NCBI GenBank assembly: GCA_003315655.1
Contig: NIZT01000028.1
Location: forward strand, 1 to 36,655
DNA length: 36,655 nucleotides
Direction of reading: 5' to 3'
Source of the DNA: Candidatus Methanobinarius endosymbioticus
GTDB lineage: Archaea > Methanobacteriota > Methanobacteria > Methanobacteriales > Methanobacteriaceae
The position numbers and the translations under genes were made by a program. Each line of letters begins with the position of its first letter. Within the stretch, counting starts at the first letter, position 1. Below are positions 29,001-36,655 of the stretch, piece after piece. The notes under the pieces are model-generated. The model did no database searches, had not been told where the DNA came from, and saw only the letters and a list, made by a program, of their open reading frames with translations.

Positions 29001-30560
29001 TTATTTTTCAAATATTTTTTTCAAAATATTCTTATCATATTTTTTAAAAAAGAAATCTCTATTATAGCTATTTGTTTTAAAATTAGAAATTGTTTTGATG
29101 AATTCATCAACATTATCAATTTTTTTAACATAATTTTTTTCAACTAAGCTATCCATATATTCAATACCAGGTAAATCTACTATAAATGTCTTACAGTTAA
29201 ATAAAAGCCCCTCATATATAGCTGTTGAAAATACTCCTATTTGATATTCACTTTTTGAAAAAAGTTCATATAAAGAAATGGTATTATCATCAATAATTGT
29301 AAAGTTATTTAATTTTTCAGCTTTTACTAGATTTTTATAATTAGTTCTCCAATTTGAATATTCCCCAGGATGTAGTTTATAAATAATATGGTAATTTTCG
29401 TTTTCAATTTCTTTATCATGTATTTCATTGTTCAGTTTATTATCTATTTCTTTATTTATTTTTTCATCTATTTTTGGATCTGATTCACTGTTTAAGTTAT
29501 CATTTATTTTTTCATTTAATTTTTTAGCTAAATTATATGAAAATTTAGCTAATTCTTTACCTATAACACCTTGAGAAATGAATAATATCTGTTTTTTATT
29601 CTTTGAATTAGTATTATATTCTTCAATATTTTTTTCGAGATATGGAAAACCCATAGCTATGATATTTTTTTCGTCAATTGGATAGTTAGCTACTTTTTTC
29701 CAATATTCTCCAAAGCTTAGTATTTGATCAGGGAAATATTCTAAGTATTTATCTCTAATATTAGGATAATTATAACCTAAATGATATTTACTGATGGTTC
29801 CATGCTGTAATTCTATAACTTTTATTCCATTACTATGTGCTGCAGCTAGCAGTGCTTGATTTTCATATGCAACTACAACAAGAACATATTTAGTTTTTCT
29901 TTTTTTGAAAAGACTATCATATTTTTTATATTGGTATTTAAAATCAAGTATATGATTTTTAACTATATTTAAAAGATCAATTTCAATATTAAACTGAGAA
30001 TTAAGCTCTCTTTGAAGATTATCTATTTTATTTTTTTCACAAGTTTTAAGCTTTAAATTAGTTATCTTCTTGTAAAAGTAAGATCCAAGGAAAATTCTAT
30101 CATTATATTTAATATATTTCTTTTTTTTACCTTCGTGTTTATTTAAATACGGACTTTTAATTACTTCATAGCTATCTTCTATATTTTTTAGATCATCAAT
30201 TAAAAAATGAGTATAAATATCTTTATAAGTTCCTTCATGTTTTACTTTTCTCGGATGATCAAAAATTAATATTTTTTTTGAATAATTTCCACTGAGTGGA
30301 TTTGAAAATAAACTATTTTTTATAAAGGGAATAAATGATAATATTTTATCTATTATAGTGACTTTGCCTTGTTGAGGCGAACCAAATACTTCTATTTTTC
30401 TAGATATTTCATAATAAACATATATTCTAATTAATTGCCAAATATAAATACCTTGAATTTGAACATGATTTAAATCATATTTTTCTTCAAGTGAAAATAA
30501 AATATCACAAATGTCCTTAATAGTTTCACATTTTGCTGTTTTTTGATCTATTTTAGACAT
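29001..30560 (-). CDS. Capsule/teichoic-type glycan transferase (CDP-glycerol transferase-like GT-B)
   Basis: A 519-residue soluble protein resembling GT-B polymerases of capsule and teichoic-acid type. The strongest signatures are VIELQHGTISKYHLGY (from about residue 248), YFPDQILSFGEYW, IYKLHPGEYSNW (about 393-404) and GVFSTAIYEGLLFNCKTFIVDLPG, in the order seen in these transferases. Residues about 348-389 are a degenerate Asn/Glu/Lys/Ile insert (INDNLNSES, DEKINKEIDNKLNNEI) encoded by repetitive DNA in the middle of the C-terminal domain. AGGTGAAAA precedes the ATG. It is probably part of the surface-glycan set with the flippase. Donor and acceptor are unknown. Confidence 0.75.
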   Translation of the reverse strand: MSKIDQKTAKCETIKDICDILFSLEEKYDLNHVQIQGIYIWQLIRIYVYYEISRKIEVFGSPQQGKVTIIDKILSFIPFIKNSLFSNPLSGNYSKKILIFDHPRKVKHEGTYKDIYTHFLIDDLKNIEDSYEVIKSPYLNKHEGKKKKYIKYNDRIFLGSYFYKKITNLKLKTCEKNKIDNLQRELNSQFNIEIDLLNIVKNHILDFKYQYKKYDSLFKKRKTKYVLVVVAYENQALLAAAHSNGIKVIELQHGTISKYHLGYNYPNIRDKYLEYFPDQILSFGEYWKKVANYPIDEKNIIAMGFPYLEKNIEEYNTNSKNKKQILFISQGVIGKELAKFSYNLAKKLNEKINDNLNSESDPKIDEKINKEIDNKLNNEIHDKEIENENYHIIYKLHPGEYSNWRTNYKNLVKAEKLNNFTIIDDNTISLYELFSKSEYQIGVFSTAIYEGLLFNCKTFIVDLPGIEYMDSLVEKNYVKKIDNVDEFIKTISNFKTNSYNRDFFFKKYDKNILKKIFEK

Positions 30561-30670
30561 ATTAATTTTTCACCTTTAGTTTTTAATAAGATTAAATCAC
30601 TGCAATTATAATAATTATTCTAATATATATTTTATAATTTTATAATATAGTATAGATTATACATTATTTT

Positions 30671-30742
30671 ATAAGATATTTCATAAGATACTTTATAATA
30701 TACTTTATAAAATATTTTATTAAATACTTTATAAATTATTTA
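30671..30742. repeat. 12-bp tandem repeat array
   Basis: Five to six consecutive 12-base units of the form ATAARATACTTT, with boundaries at 30671, 30683, 30695, 30707, 30719 and 30731. The left arm of the large inverted repeat begins exactly at the unit boundary 30719. Confidence 0.75.
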
Positions 30743-31006
30743 AATTCTTTATTTTTTATAATATTATCTATAATATTTATTCCATAATAATTAATGTTTT
30801 AAATTCTATTATTTTTTTTATTAGTTTATTTTCATTTTATTTAACTAGGGATAAATAAATAGAAGCTAAATAAATAGCAGATAATAACTAGGGGATAAAT
30901 AAAAGTAAAAAAATAATAGAATTTAAAACATTAATTATTATGGAATAAATATTATAGATAATATTATAAAAAATAAAGAATTTAAATAATTTATAAAGTA
31001 TTTAAT
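30719..31006. repeat. 100-bp perfect inverted repeat with 88-base spacer
   Basis: Bases 30719-30818 and 30907-31006 are exact reverse complements over 100 positions. The spacer (30819-30906) contains AACTAGGGATAAATA and a near copy, AACTAGGGGATAAATA. The element lies between two divergent genes, and its right edge is only nine bases before the ATG of the peroxiredoxin remnant, leaving no ribosome-binding site. It could be a MITE-like insertion, an inverted duplication or an invertible switch. No transposase is present and I see no clear target-site duplication. Confidence 0.93.
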
Positions 31007-31015
31007 GTTTTATAT

Positions 31016-31683
31016 ATGGAAAACATTCAAAAAATAAGAAACGTACCTCTTTTAGGAGATAAATTTTCTGATTTAGATGTACAACCAACACATGGTATGA
31101 TGAAGCTTTCTGATGATTTTAAAGACAAATGGTTTATTCTTTTTAATCACCCTTCAGATTTCACACCAGTATGTACTACAGAATTTGTTTCTTTCCAAAA
31201 AAATTATGAGAAATTTAGAGAACTTAATTGTGAATTAATTGGATTAAGTGTAGATCAAATATTTTCCCATATAAAATGGATTGAATGGATAAAAGAAAAC
31301 TTAGATGTTGAAATAGAATTTCCAGTAATTGCAGATACTGGTGCTGTAGCTAATACTTTAGGAATAATACATCCTGGTAAAGGAACTACTACATTAGGGC
31401 TGTTTTTGTTGGTAGATAATAATGGAAAAATAAGAACAATAGTTTACTATCCTCAAGAATTAGGTAGAATATGGCTGAAATTTTAAGAATATTTAAAGGT
31501 TTACAAACTGGAGATGAAAACGGAGTAGTTATGACTGCTAATTGGCCAAATAATGAAATCATGGGTGAAAATGTTATTGTTCCAGCAACTCCTACTATGG
31601 ATGCAATAAAAGAAAGAGCTAAAAAAGCAGAAGACGATGAATTCACCTGTTATGATTGGTAGCTTTGTCATAAAAAATTGTAA
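31016..31683 (+). pseudogene. Peroxiredoxin (AhpC/Prx6-type), disrupted
   Basis: A thiol peroxidase of the long archaeal Prx6-like type. The peroxidatic Cys motif is intact in [15 protein letters not shown], and [17 protein letters not shown] is conserved. After YYPQELGR one A is missing near 31472, and the family sequence resumes one frame over ([20 protein letters not shown], then ANWPNNEI). A second lesion changes the conserved CYDWW to CYDW-TAG at 31660-31662; the original end (LCHKKL) reads on to TAA at 31681-31683. The usual ribosome-binding site is absent because the inverted repeat ends just upstream. Three independent defects make loss of function very likely. Confidence 0.9.
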
Positions 31684-31768
31684 TTAGCTATAATTTAGTT
31701 ATAAATTAGCTATCATATTTATTTATAACTTATTTATTATTTTTAGTTTTTTATTTAAATATGTAATT

Positions 31769-32821
31769 TTATTCTAAATTTTCATATTTTATTAGATCAT
31801 CTTCTTTTATAGGAGATTTTACTTTTTTTCCAAGAATTTCATTTAAATTTTTTGGAGAGATCCCTGTTCCTGGACGTTTAAATGTTAATAATTCTTCAGT
31901 AATTGTTTCTCCAATATTTAAATCTTTTTTTGCCACAATTGATCTTCTAGCTTGTTTTCTAGATTCTGATTCGCAAACTAATGGTTTTTTCTCATATTCT
32001 CCATTAAGTTTATCTATGAATTTTATATTTTCTTTGAATTTTTTTATATCTTCAGGATCCATAGCATGATAATGATCATTTCCTTTTAAGTTTTTATCAA
32101 GAGTATAATGTTTTTCAATTATATTTGCTCCATATAAGAATGCTGCTGTAAGAACAAGCATTTTATCATCTGGTCGTGTATGATCAGAAAAACCAATATC
32201 ATAATTATTATAATTATCTTTAAGATACTTAATCATTAAAAGATTTGCATCTTCATATTCTGTTGGATATGATAATACACAGTGCATTAGTCCAATATAT
32301 TTATTTCCTTCATTTTTTATAGTTTTTATAGCTAAATCTATCTCTTCAATTGTAGCTGCTCCTGTTGATAAAATTACTGGTTTTTGTTTTTTAGCTATTT
32401 CTTTAATAAAAGGAATATTGGTTAAATCAGATGAAGAAATCTTATAAATATCTATAATTTCATCTAAATATTCTATAGAATCAAAATCAAAGGGAGTGGA
32501 TAAAAACAGGATTCCTAAACTACTACAATATTCTGATAACTCTTTATATTCTTCTTTTCCAAAACTATCAAATTTTTTAAATAATTCATATTGTGAGGTA
32601 GTAGGTTCTTCAGTATTATCCCAATATGAAGGAGAATTTTTAGAAACTATAGTTTCTGCTTTATAACTTTGAAATTTAACAGCATCAGCTTCAGCTCTTT
32701 TTGCTTCTTTTATCATTAATTTAGCTGCATCCATATTGGAAATATTTTCTTTTTCAGCTATATCGTAATAATTTACACCAATTTCAGCTATTAAAAATGG
32801 ATTATTTTGAAATATATTCAT
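31769..32821 (-). CDS. neuB: NeuB-family sugar-acid synthase (sialic/legionaminic/pseudaminic acid)
   Basis: Condenses an N-acetyl sugar with phosphoenolpyruvate to make a nine-carbon sialic-acid-like sugar. The barrel shows LIAEIGVNYYD, AEADAVKFQSYKAE, FLSTPFDFDSIEYL, PVILSTGAATIEEI, GLMHCVLSYPTEY, IGFSDHT and EKHYTLDKNLKGNDH, all catalytic-region motifs. A C-terminal SAF/antifreeze-like domain (from about residue 290, RRSIVAKKDLNIGE) closes the active site. At 350 residues it is normal length. AGGAGATT precedes the ATG. The adjacent gene supplies the CMP-transfer step. The exact sugar is not resolved, but the PseG-like neighbour domain favours a pseudaminic or legionaminic type. Confidence 0.92.
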   Translation of the reverse strand: MNIFQNNPFLIAEIGVNYYDIAEKENISNMDAAKLMIKEAKRAEADAVKFQSYKAETIVSKNSPSYWDNTEEPTTSQYELFKKFDSFGKEEYKELSEYCSSLGILFLSTPFDFDSIEYLDEIIDIYKISSSDLTNIPFIKEIAKKQKPVILSTGAATIEEIDLAIKTIKNEGNKYIGLMHCVLSYPTEYEDANLLMIKYLKDNYNNYDIGFSDHTRPDDKMLVLTAAFLYGANIIEKHYTLDKNLKGNDHYHAMDPEDIKKFKENIKFIDKLNGEYEKKPLVCESESRKQARRSIVAKKDLNIGETITEELLTFKRPGTGISPKNLNEILGKKVKSPIKEDDLIKYENLE

Positions 32822-33032
32822 AGGAATCTCCTTTTTTTATTCATGATTAAGTTTAATTAAATTAAATATTGTTTAAAAATTATATTATTTTACTTTATTT
32901 TCATGATTTAAGATTTATTATAAATTATATAATGTTTAGAAATTAGCTTGAGATATTAAAAAAATATAATATATTATTATATTTGATTTAGAATATTATT
33001 ATATTTATTTAGAATTAGAATAAGTATTAATT

Positions 33033-34763
33033 TTAGTGTTTACTTGTTTCAAATTCTTTGAATTTTTTTTTAACAACTTTCATCATATTTTCAAAGCCAT
33101 GTTTTAAATCAATATTCAGCATTCTTTTGTTCATATCTCTTCTAAGAATAGTATTATCAATTAATTTTTCTATAATCTTTATTAATTCTTCTTCTTCAAT
33201 ATCTTTTCCTAATCCTAAATTTAAAAAGCCATTTTCAGCATTACCAAAAGTATGTCTGAGTTCACGTTGATTTTGACATAAACAAACACAAGGAACTCCT
33301 ATACTAGCTATTTCATACATTGTTCTCCCTGCCGATGTGAAAATAAGATCTGATTTATACATATAGCTACTAATGTTCTTTACATTTTCAAAGATTTTTA
33401 TGTTGTTATAATTTTCAAATTCTTTTTTTATTCCTTTTTTGTCTTTATATCCTAGCCCTAAAATAACAGTTATATTTTCCTCATATTTACTATTAATAAT
33501 AGCTTTCAATGTTTTACGAGTTAGATCATTAGGATCAGTTCCACCAAATGTTAACAATATCTCATTAATTTCATTATCTTTATTAATTTCTTTTTGATTT
33601 TGAAAGAAAAACTCATCCTTTAAAATATAATATCTATGTCCAAAATAGAAGTTCTCTGAAGGAATTTTATTTTCATATAATGCATCAAAAACAATATCTG
33701 CAATTTCACTTCCTTTACCAAGATCTTCGAAATTCACTACAAAATAATTATTATTCTTTAATTTTTTTATATATTCATAACTAGTGTTTAAAATATCATT
33801 GATTATTATATCGGGATCATAATTTTCTATTTCTTTAATTATTTCTTCATTTAAGATATTTTCATTTGAAGTTTCTTTATGTGGAGTTTTTTCATTCATA
33901 ATTGAAGAATTTTTATGAGTAATATAAGGATAATTACTATTTTCTATAATTTCTACTCCAAGTTTTTTATTTTCATCTAGAAGAAACAAAACTTCGTGAT
34001 TAGCTAATTTAGATGCTATGGTCAAACTTCTGTATATATGTCCTGTACCAATATCATTACTTGCATCAGTTTTTATAAGGACTCTTTTTTTATTAATTAA
34101 TCTCTCAGCTACCCACCAATCTTCATAATTATCAATATCTATACTTTCATGTTTAGATATTTCAATTAAATTAATTTTTTTACCCATTCGGGAGTTTTCT
34201 TTTAAAAATTCTCTTTTAGTGGCAAATATGCCTCCTGTTTCTTTAAAAGATTTAGGTAAGTATTGACGATTAACTCTTTTTTTATATAATGGATAAAAAG
34301 AGTTTTTTGTTTCAGAAAATCCCCAGTTAAGATGTTTGTCATCTACTACACTAATTATAGTATCATTTTGTTTTTTATATAATTCTTTAATAGTTTTATT
34401 CAATGTTTCAGTTTTTAAAAGAGGAGAAGTAGGTTGAATTGTAATTATAAAATCATATTTTTCTTTTAATTTCTTTTCATAAATTTCAACAGCATCATAT
34501 ATCACGGGATCAAGAGGAACATCGTCTTCAGCTAATTTTCCACATCTTTTAATAGTTGAAGCTTTAAATTGTTCAGCTATGAATTTAATTTCGTCATCAT
34601 CAGTTGTAACCACAACTTTATCTACATAATCAGATTTTAAAGCTGTTTGGATTGAATATCCAATTAATGGTTTATTAGCTAATAATCTTATATTTTTACG
34701 AGGAATTCCTTTAGAACCTCCTCTAGCTGGAATAACTACTATAATTTTCTTATTTTTATACAT
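33033..34763 (-). CDS. Fusion: CMP-sugar-acid cytidylyltransferase + PseG/SpsG-like GT-B domain
   Basis: Residues 1 to about 225 are an acylneuraminate-type cytidylyltransferase: VVIPARGGSKGIPRKNIR with the P-loop-like nucleotide site, VVTTDDDEI and TIQPTSPL. Residues about 228-576 are a GT-B domain of the PseG (UDP-sugar hydrolase)/SpsG family, starting RVLIKTDASNDIGTGHIYRS with the catalytic-type His242. LLTFGGTDPNDLTRKTL and FTSAGRTMYEIASIGVPCVCL follow. Together with NeuB the protein would cover UDP removal, condensation and CMP activation. No strong ribosome-binding site is visible before the ATG, but the first residues match the family. Confidence 0.9.
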   Translation of the reverse strand: MYKNKKIIVVIPARGGSKGIPRKNIRLLANKPLIGYSIQTALKSDYVDKVVVTTDDDEIKFIAEQFKASTIKRCGKLAEDDVPLDPVIYDAVEIYEKKLKEKYDFIITIQPTSPLLKTETLNKTIKELYKKQNDTIISVVDDKHLNWGFSETKNSFYPLYKKRVNRQYLPKSFKETGGIFATKREFLKENSRMGKKINLIEISKHESIDIDNYEDWWVAERLINKKRVLIKTDASNDIGTGHIYRSLTIASKLANHEVLFLLDENKKLGVEIIENSNYPYITHKNSSIMNEKTPHKETSNENILNEEIIKEIENYDPDIIINDILNTSYEYIKKLKNNNYFVVNFEDLGKGSEIADIVFDALYENKIPSENFYFGHRYYILKDEFFFQNQKEINKDNEINEILLTFGGTDPNDLTRKTLKAIINSKYEENITVILGLGYKDKKGIKKEFENYNNIKIFENVKNISSYMYKSDLIFTSAGRTMYEIASIGVPCVCLCQNQRELRHTFGNAENGFLNLGLGKDIEEEELIKIIEKLIDNTILRRDMNKRMLNIDLKHGFENMMKVVKKKFKEFETSKH

Positions 34764-34857
34764 TTTGCTGCCGTTGTTTTATATTGTATGGTTATTTTAT
34801 ATCTTATATTTTATATTCTATATTTATTTTAAATATATAGTTTCAATTATATTTACA

Positions 34858-35615
34858 TTAAATTTTGTTCTTTTTTGTAAATACAAACGCAGATGCAAGT
34901 ATCATAAGTATTGCAAAGAATAAACTTACTCCTATACTTATTCCCAGTGGTAAAATAGATTGGCCTAATATAATCCCTCTTAATGCATCAACACCATAAG
35001 TTAAAGGATCGAGATAAAATATGAAACTTAACCACTCTGGAAGATTAGTTACAGGGAACACTGTTCCACTCAAAAGGAAAACAGGCATTATAACAAAACA
35101 CATGACTAAATTAAAGCATTCCATACTTATCATAAATGAAGCTATAAATAAACCTAATCCTGAAAATCCTATGGATATAATAATACTCATACCAATTGCT
35201 CCAATGAATATTAATGAAGTCATTTGAACTCCTACAACAAAAGATAATAGTAATAATATTATAGCTTGAACAATAACTCCAGTAATTATTCCTAAAGCTT
35301 TTCCAAACATACTCGATGCTCTTGAAAGAGGAGCCACCATTATTTCTTTTAGAAAACCATATTGCTTATTCATTATTATTCCTATTCCTGCCATTACACA
35401 GGTAAATAATATTATTTGACAAATTATTCCTGGATAAATAAAAAATTGATATCCTCCTGTTGCACCACCAAATTTTATTGCACTCCCAAGCCCATTCCAA
35501 AAACTAATAACCAGAGAAGTGGAGTAAAAATAGCTGTAATAATTCTAGATTTACATCGAACATATCTTTTAGCTTCTCTTAACCAAAGTGTATAGATTCC
35601 TTCAAATTCACTCCT
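34858..35615 (-). pseudogene. ABC-2 exporter permease, start lost and frameshifted
   Basis: The membrane subunit of a DrrB-type ABC-2 exporter. The 3' part (178 codons from 35394) is an open frame with five or so helices and NLPEWLSFIFYLDPLTYGVD, typical of these permeases. Upstream the family sequence continues: SEFEGIYTLWLREAKRYVR through LLWLLVFGMGLG, then one base is missing near 35484, and SAIKFGGATGGYQFFIYPGI resumes in the other frame. The codon expected to be the start (before SEFEG, behind GGGTGGTAAA) reads AGG at 35615-35613 instead of ATG. Two lesions plus a broken partner ATPase imply an inactive transporter. Confidence 0.85.
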
Positions 35616-35625
35616 TTTACCACCC

Positions 35626-36610
35626 TTATTTTTTTACCCCATCACTAATCTCACGTCCACTATATTTAATGAAAACTTCTTCAAGAATTTGGATGTTTCA
35701 ATTCAATAGAATTAATATATATATATATAGTTATTTTCTGCAATGTTTACAACTTTTGGAATGAGATTTTCTCCTTTTTTCAACTAACAATGTAATTTCA
35801 TTATTTGTATTCAATGTATTTTGAACAAATTGTTCTTTTTCCATAACTTCACAAAGTTTTTTTGTTTTAGTAGGATCTAATGTTGTTAATGTTATTGTAT
35901 CAGCTTTTAATTCAATTTTAAGATTTTTTGGACTATCTGCTTTAACAATTTTTCCTTGATCTATAATAGCTATCTCATCACAAAGACTATCTGCTTCTTC
36001 AAGATAGTGGGTTGTTAAAAGTATTGTAATATCAATACTAGTTTTAAGATCTTCAATATAATTCCAAATGCTTTCTCTAGTCTGAATATCCAATCCTAAA
36101 CTTGGTTCATCTAAAAATAAGAGTTTTGGATGTTGAATTAATCCTCTTATTGTTTCAAGCCGTCTTTTCATTCCTCCAGAGTAATTTTTTGTTTCTTCAT
36201 CTGCCTTTTTTATTTCTTCATCTGCCTTTTTTCTTAATGCAATTAGTTCAAGAACTTCATCAATTCTTTCTTGTCTTATGTCATGAGGAACTCCGTAAAG
36301 AGCAGCATGCATTTTTAAATGTTCAAATCCAGTTAAAATATCATCAAGTGCTTTAGATTGGAAAACAATTCCTATTGATTTTCTAACTTAATTCGCTTCT
36401 TTAACAATATCATAACCATTTACCTTCGCTGTTCCCATTGTTGGTGCGAGAATTGTACATAACATAGATATTAAGGTAGTTTTTCCTGCCCCACTAGGTC
36501 CTAATACTCCATAAACTTCATTTCTAGGAACTTTTAAATTTACTGAATCTACAACTCGATAATCATCGAAGTCTTTAATTATATTTTTCTGTTTCAATAA
36601 TATAGTTCAT
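35626..36610 (-). pseudogene. ABC-2 exporter ATP-binding subunit, multiply disrupted
   Basis: The ATPase partner of the permease, DrrA-like. Walker A GPSGAGKTT, signature NYSGGMKRRLE, Walker B LLFLDEPSLGLD and the switch-His segment TTHYLEEADSLCDE are all present. The ATG at 36610, behind GAGGTG, reads MNYIIETEK and stops; one extra A near 36592 shifts it from the main frame. TAA at 36390-36388 replaces a codon between EAN and VRKSIGIVFQ. An extra A near 35777 shifts the C-terminus into VNIAENN. A further frame change in the AT-dinucleotide run near 35690-35725 precedes LEEVFIKYSGREI, which ends at 35626. The permease begins about ten bases later. Confidence 0.9.
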
Positions 36611-36655
36611 TCTGCACCTCTCACTAGAAAATGATATTTTGATATTTATTATAAA

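Noticed and set aside
35708-35729. AT-dinucleotide run as a promoter element
   Set aside because: It lies inside the decayed 3' end of the ABC ATPase gene and probably marks a slippage site.

Overview
The window is very AT-rich archaeal DNA from a methanogen of the Methanobacteriales, most likely a Methanobrevibacter-like organism. The evidence is an HMf-type histone, DNA topoisomerase VI, methyl-coenzyme M reductase component A2 (AtwA), a methanogenesis marker 9 protein, the F420 enzyme CofD and archaeal GTP cyclohydrolase III. GGTG/GGAG ribosome-binding sites and many TTG start codons fit the same group. The genus is an inference; no rRNA gene is present.

Layout. 0-3 kb: a surface-glycan glycosyltransferase (-) diverges from inositol-phosphate synthase (+). 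3.4-11.4 kb: pyruvate carboxylase subunit B, then an intact information-processing block on the + strand (eIF1A, Rio1 kinase, a Dim2-like KH protein, TopVI B and A). 11.7-15.8 kb: a decayed tract with four broken genes (alpha/beta hydrolase, small zinc-ribbon protein, endonuclease IV, zinc-ribbon membrane protein) around one intact gene, archaeal GAPDH. 16.2-18.9 kb: histone, an AAA ATPase and a DUF4013-like membrane protein. 19.0-26.6 kb (-): tetrapyrrole genes (hemA and a precorrin-2 dehydrogenase, overlapping by 4 bp), marker 9, AtwA, a nifR3-like TIM barrel, GTP cyclohydrolase III and CofD, a cofactor and methanogenesis block. 26.6-27.3 kb: no protein gene, but a locally GC-richer, foldable island. 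27.3-34.8 kb: surface-polysaccharide genes (flippase, CDP-glycerol/capsule-type transferase, NeuB-type sugar-acid synthase, and a fused cytidylyltransferase/PseG-type protein), interrupted by a broken peroxiredoxin next to a perfect 100-bp inverted repeat. 34.8-36.6 kb: an ABC-2 exporter operon in which both genes are broken.

Main observation. At least seven genes carry nonsense mutations, frameshifts or a lost start codon, while translation, replication and cofactor genes between them are intact. The broken genes are for stress defence (peroxiredoxin), DNA repair (endonuclease IV), export and accessory functions. This resembles ongoing genome reduction in a host-restricted methanogen. Sequencing error is the main alternative for the homopolymer frameshifts, but it does not readily explain the substitutions. 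The clearest unexplained structures are the 288-bp inverted-repeat element before the peroxiredoxin remnant and the foldable island at about 26.96-27.24 kb.
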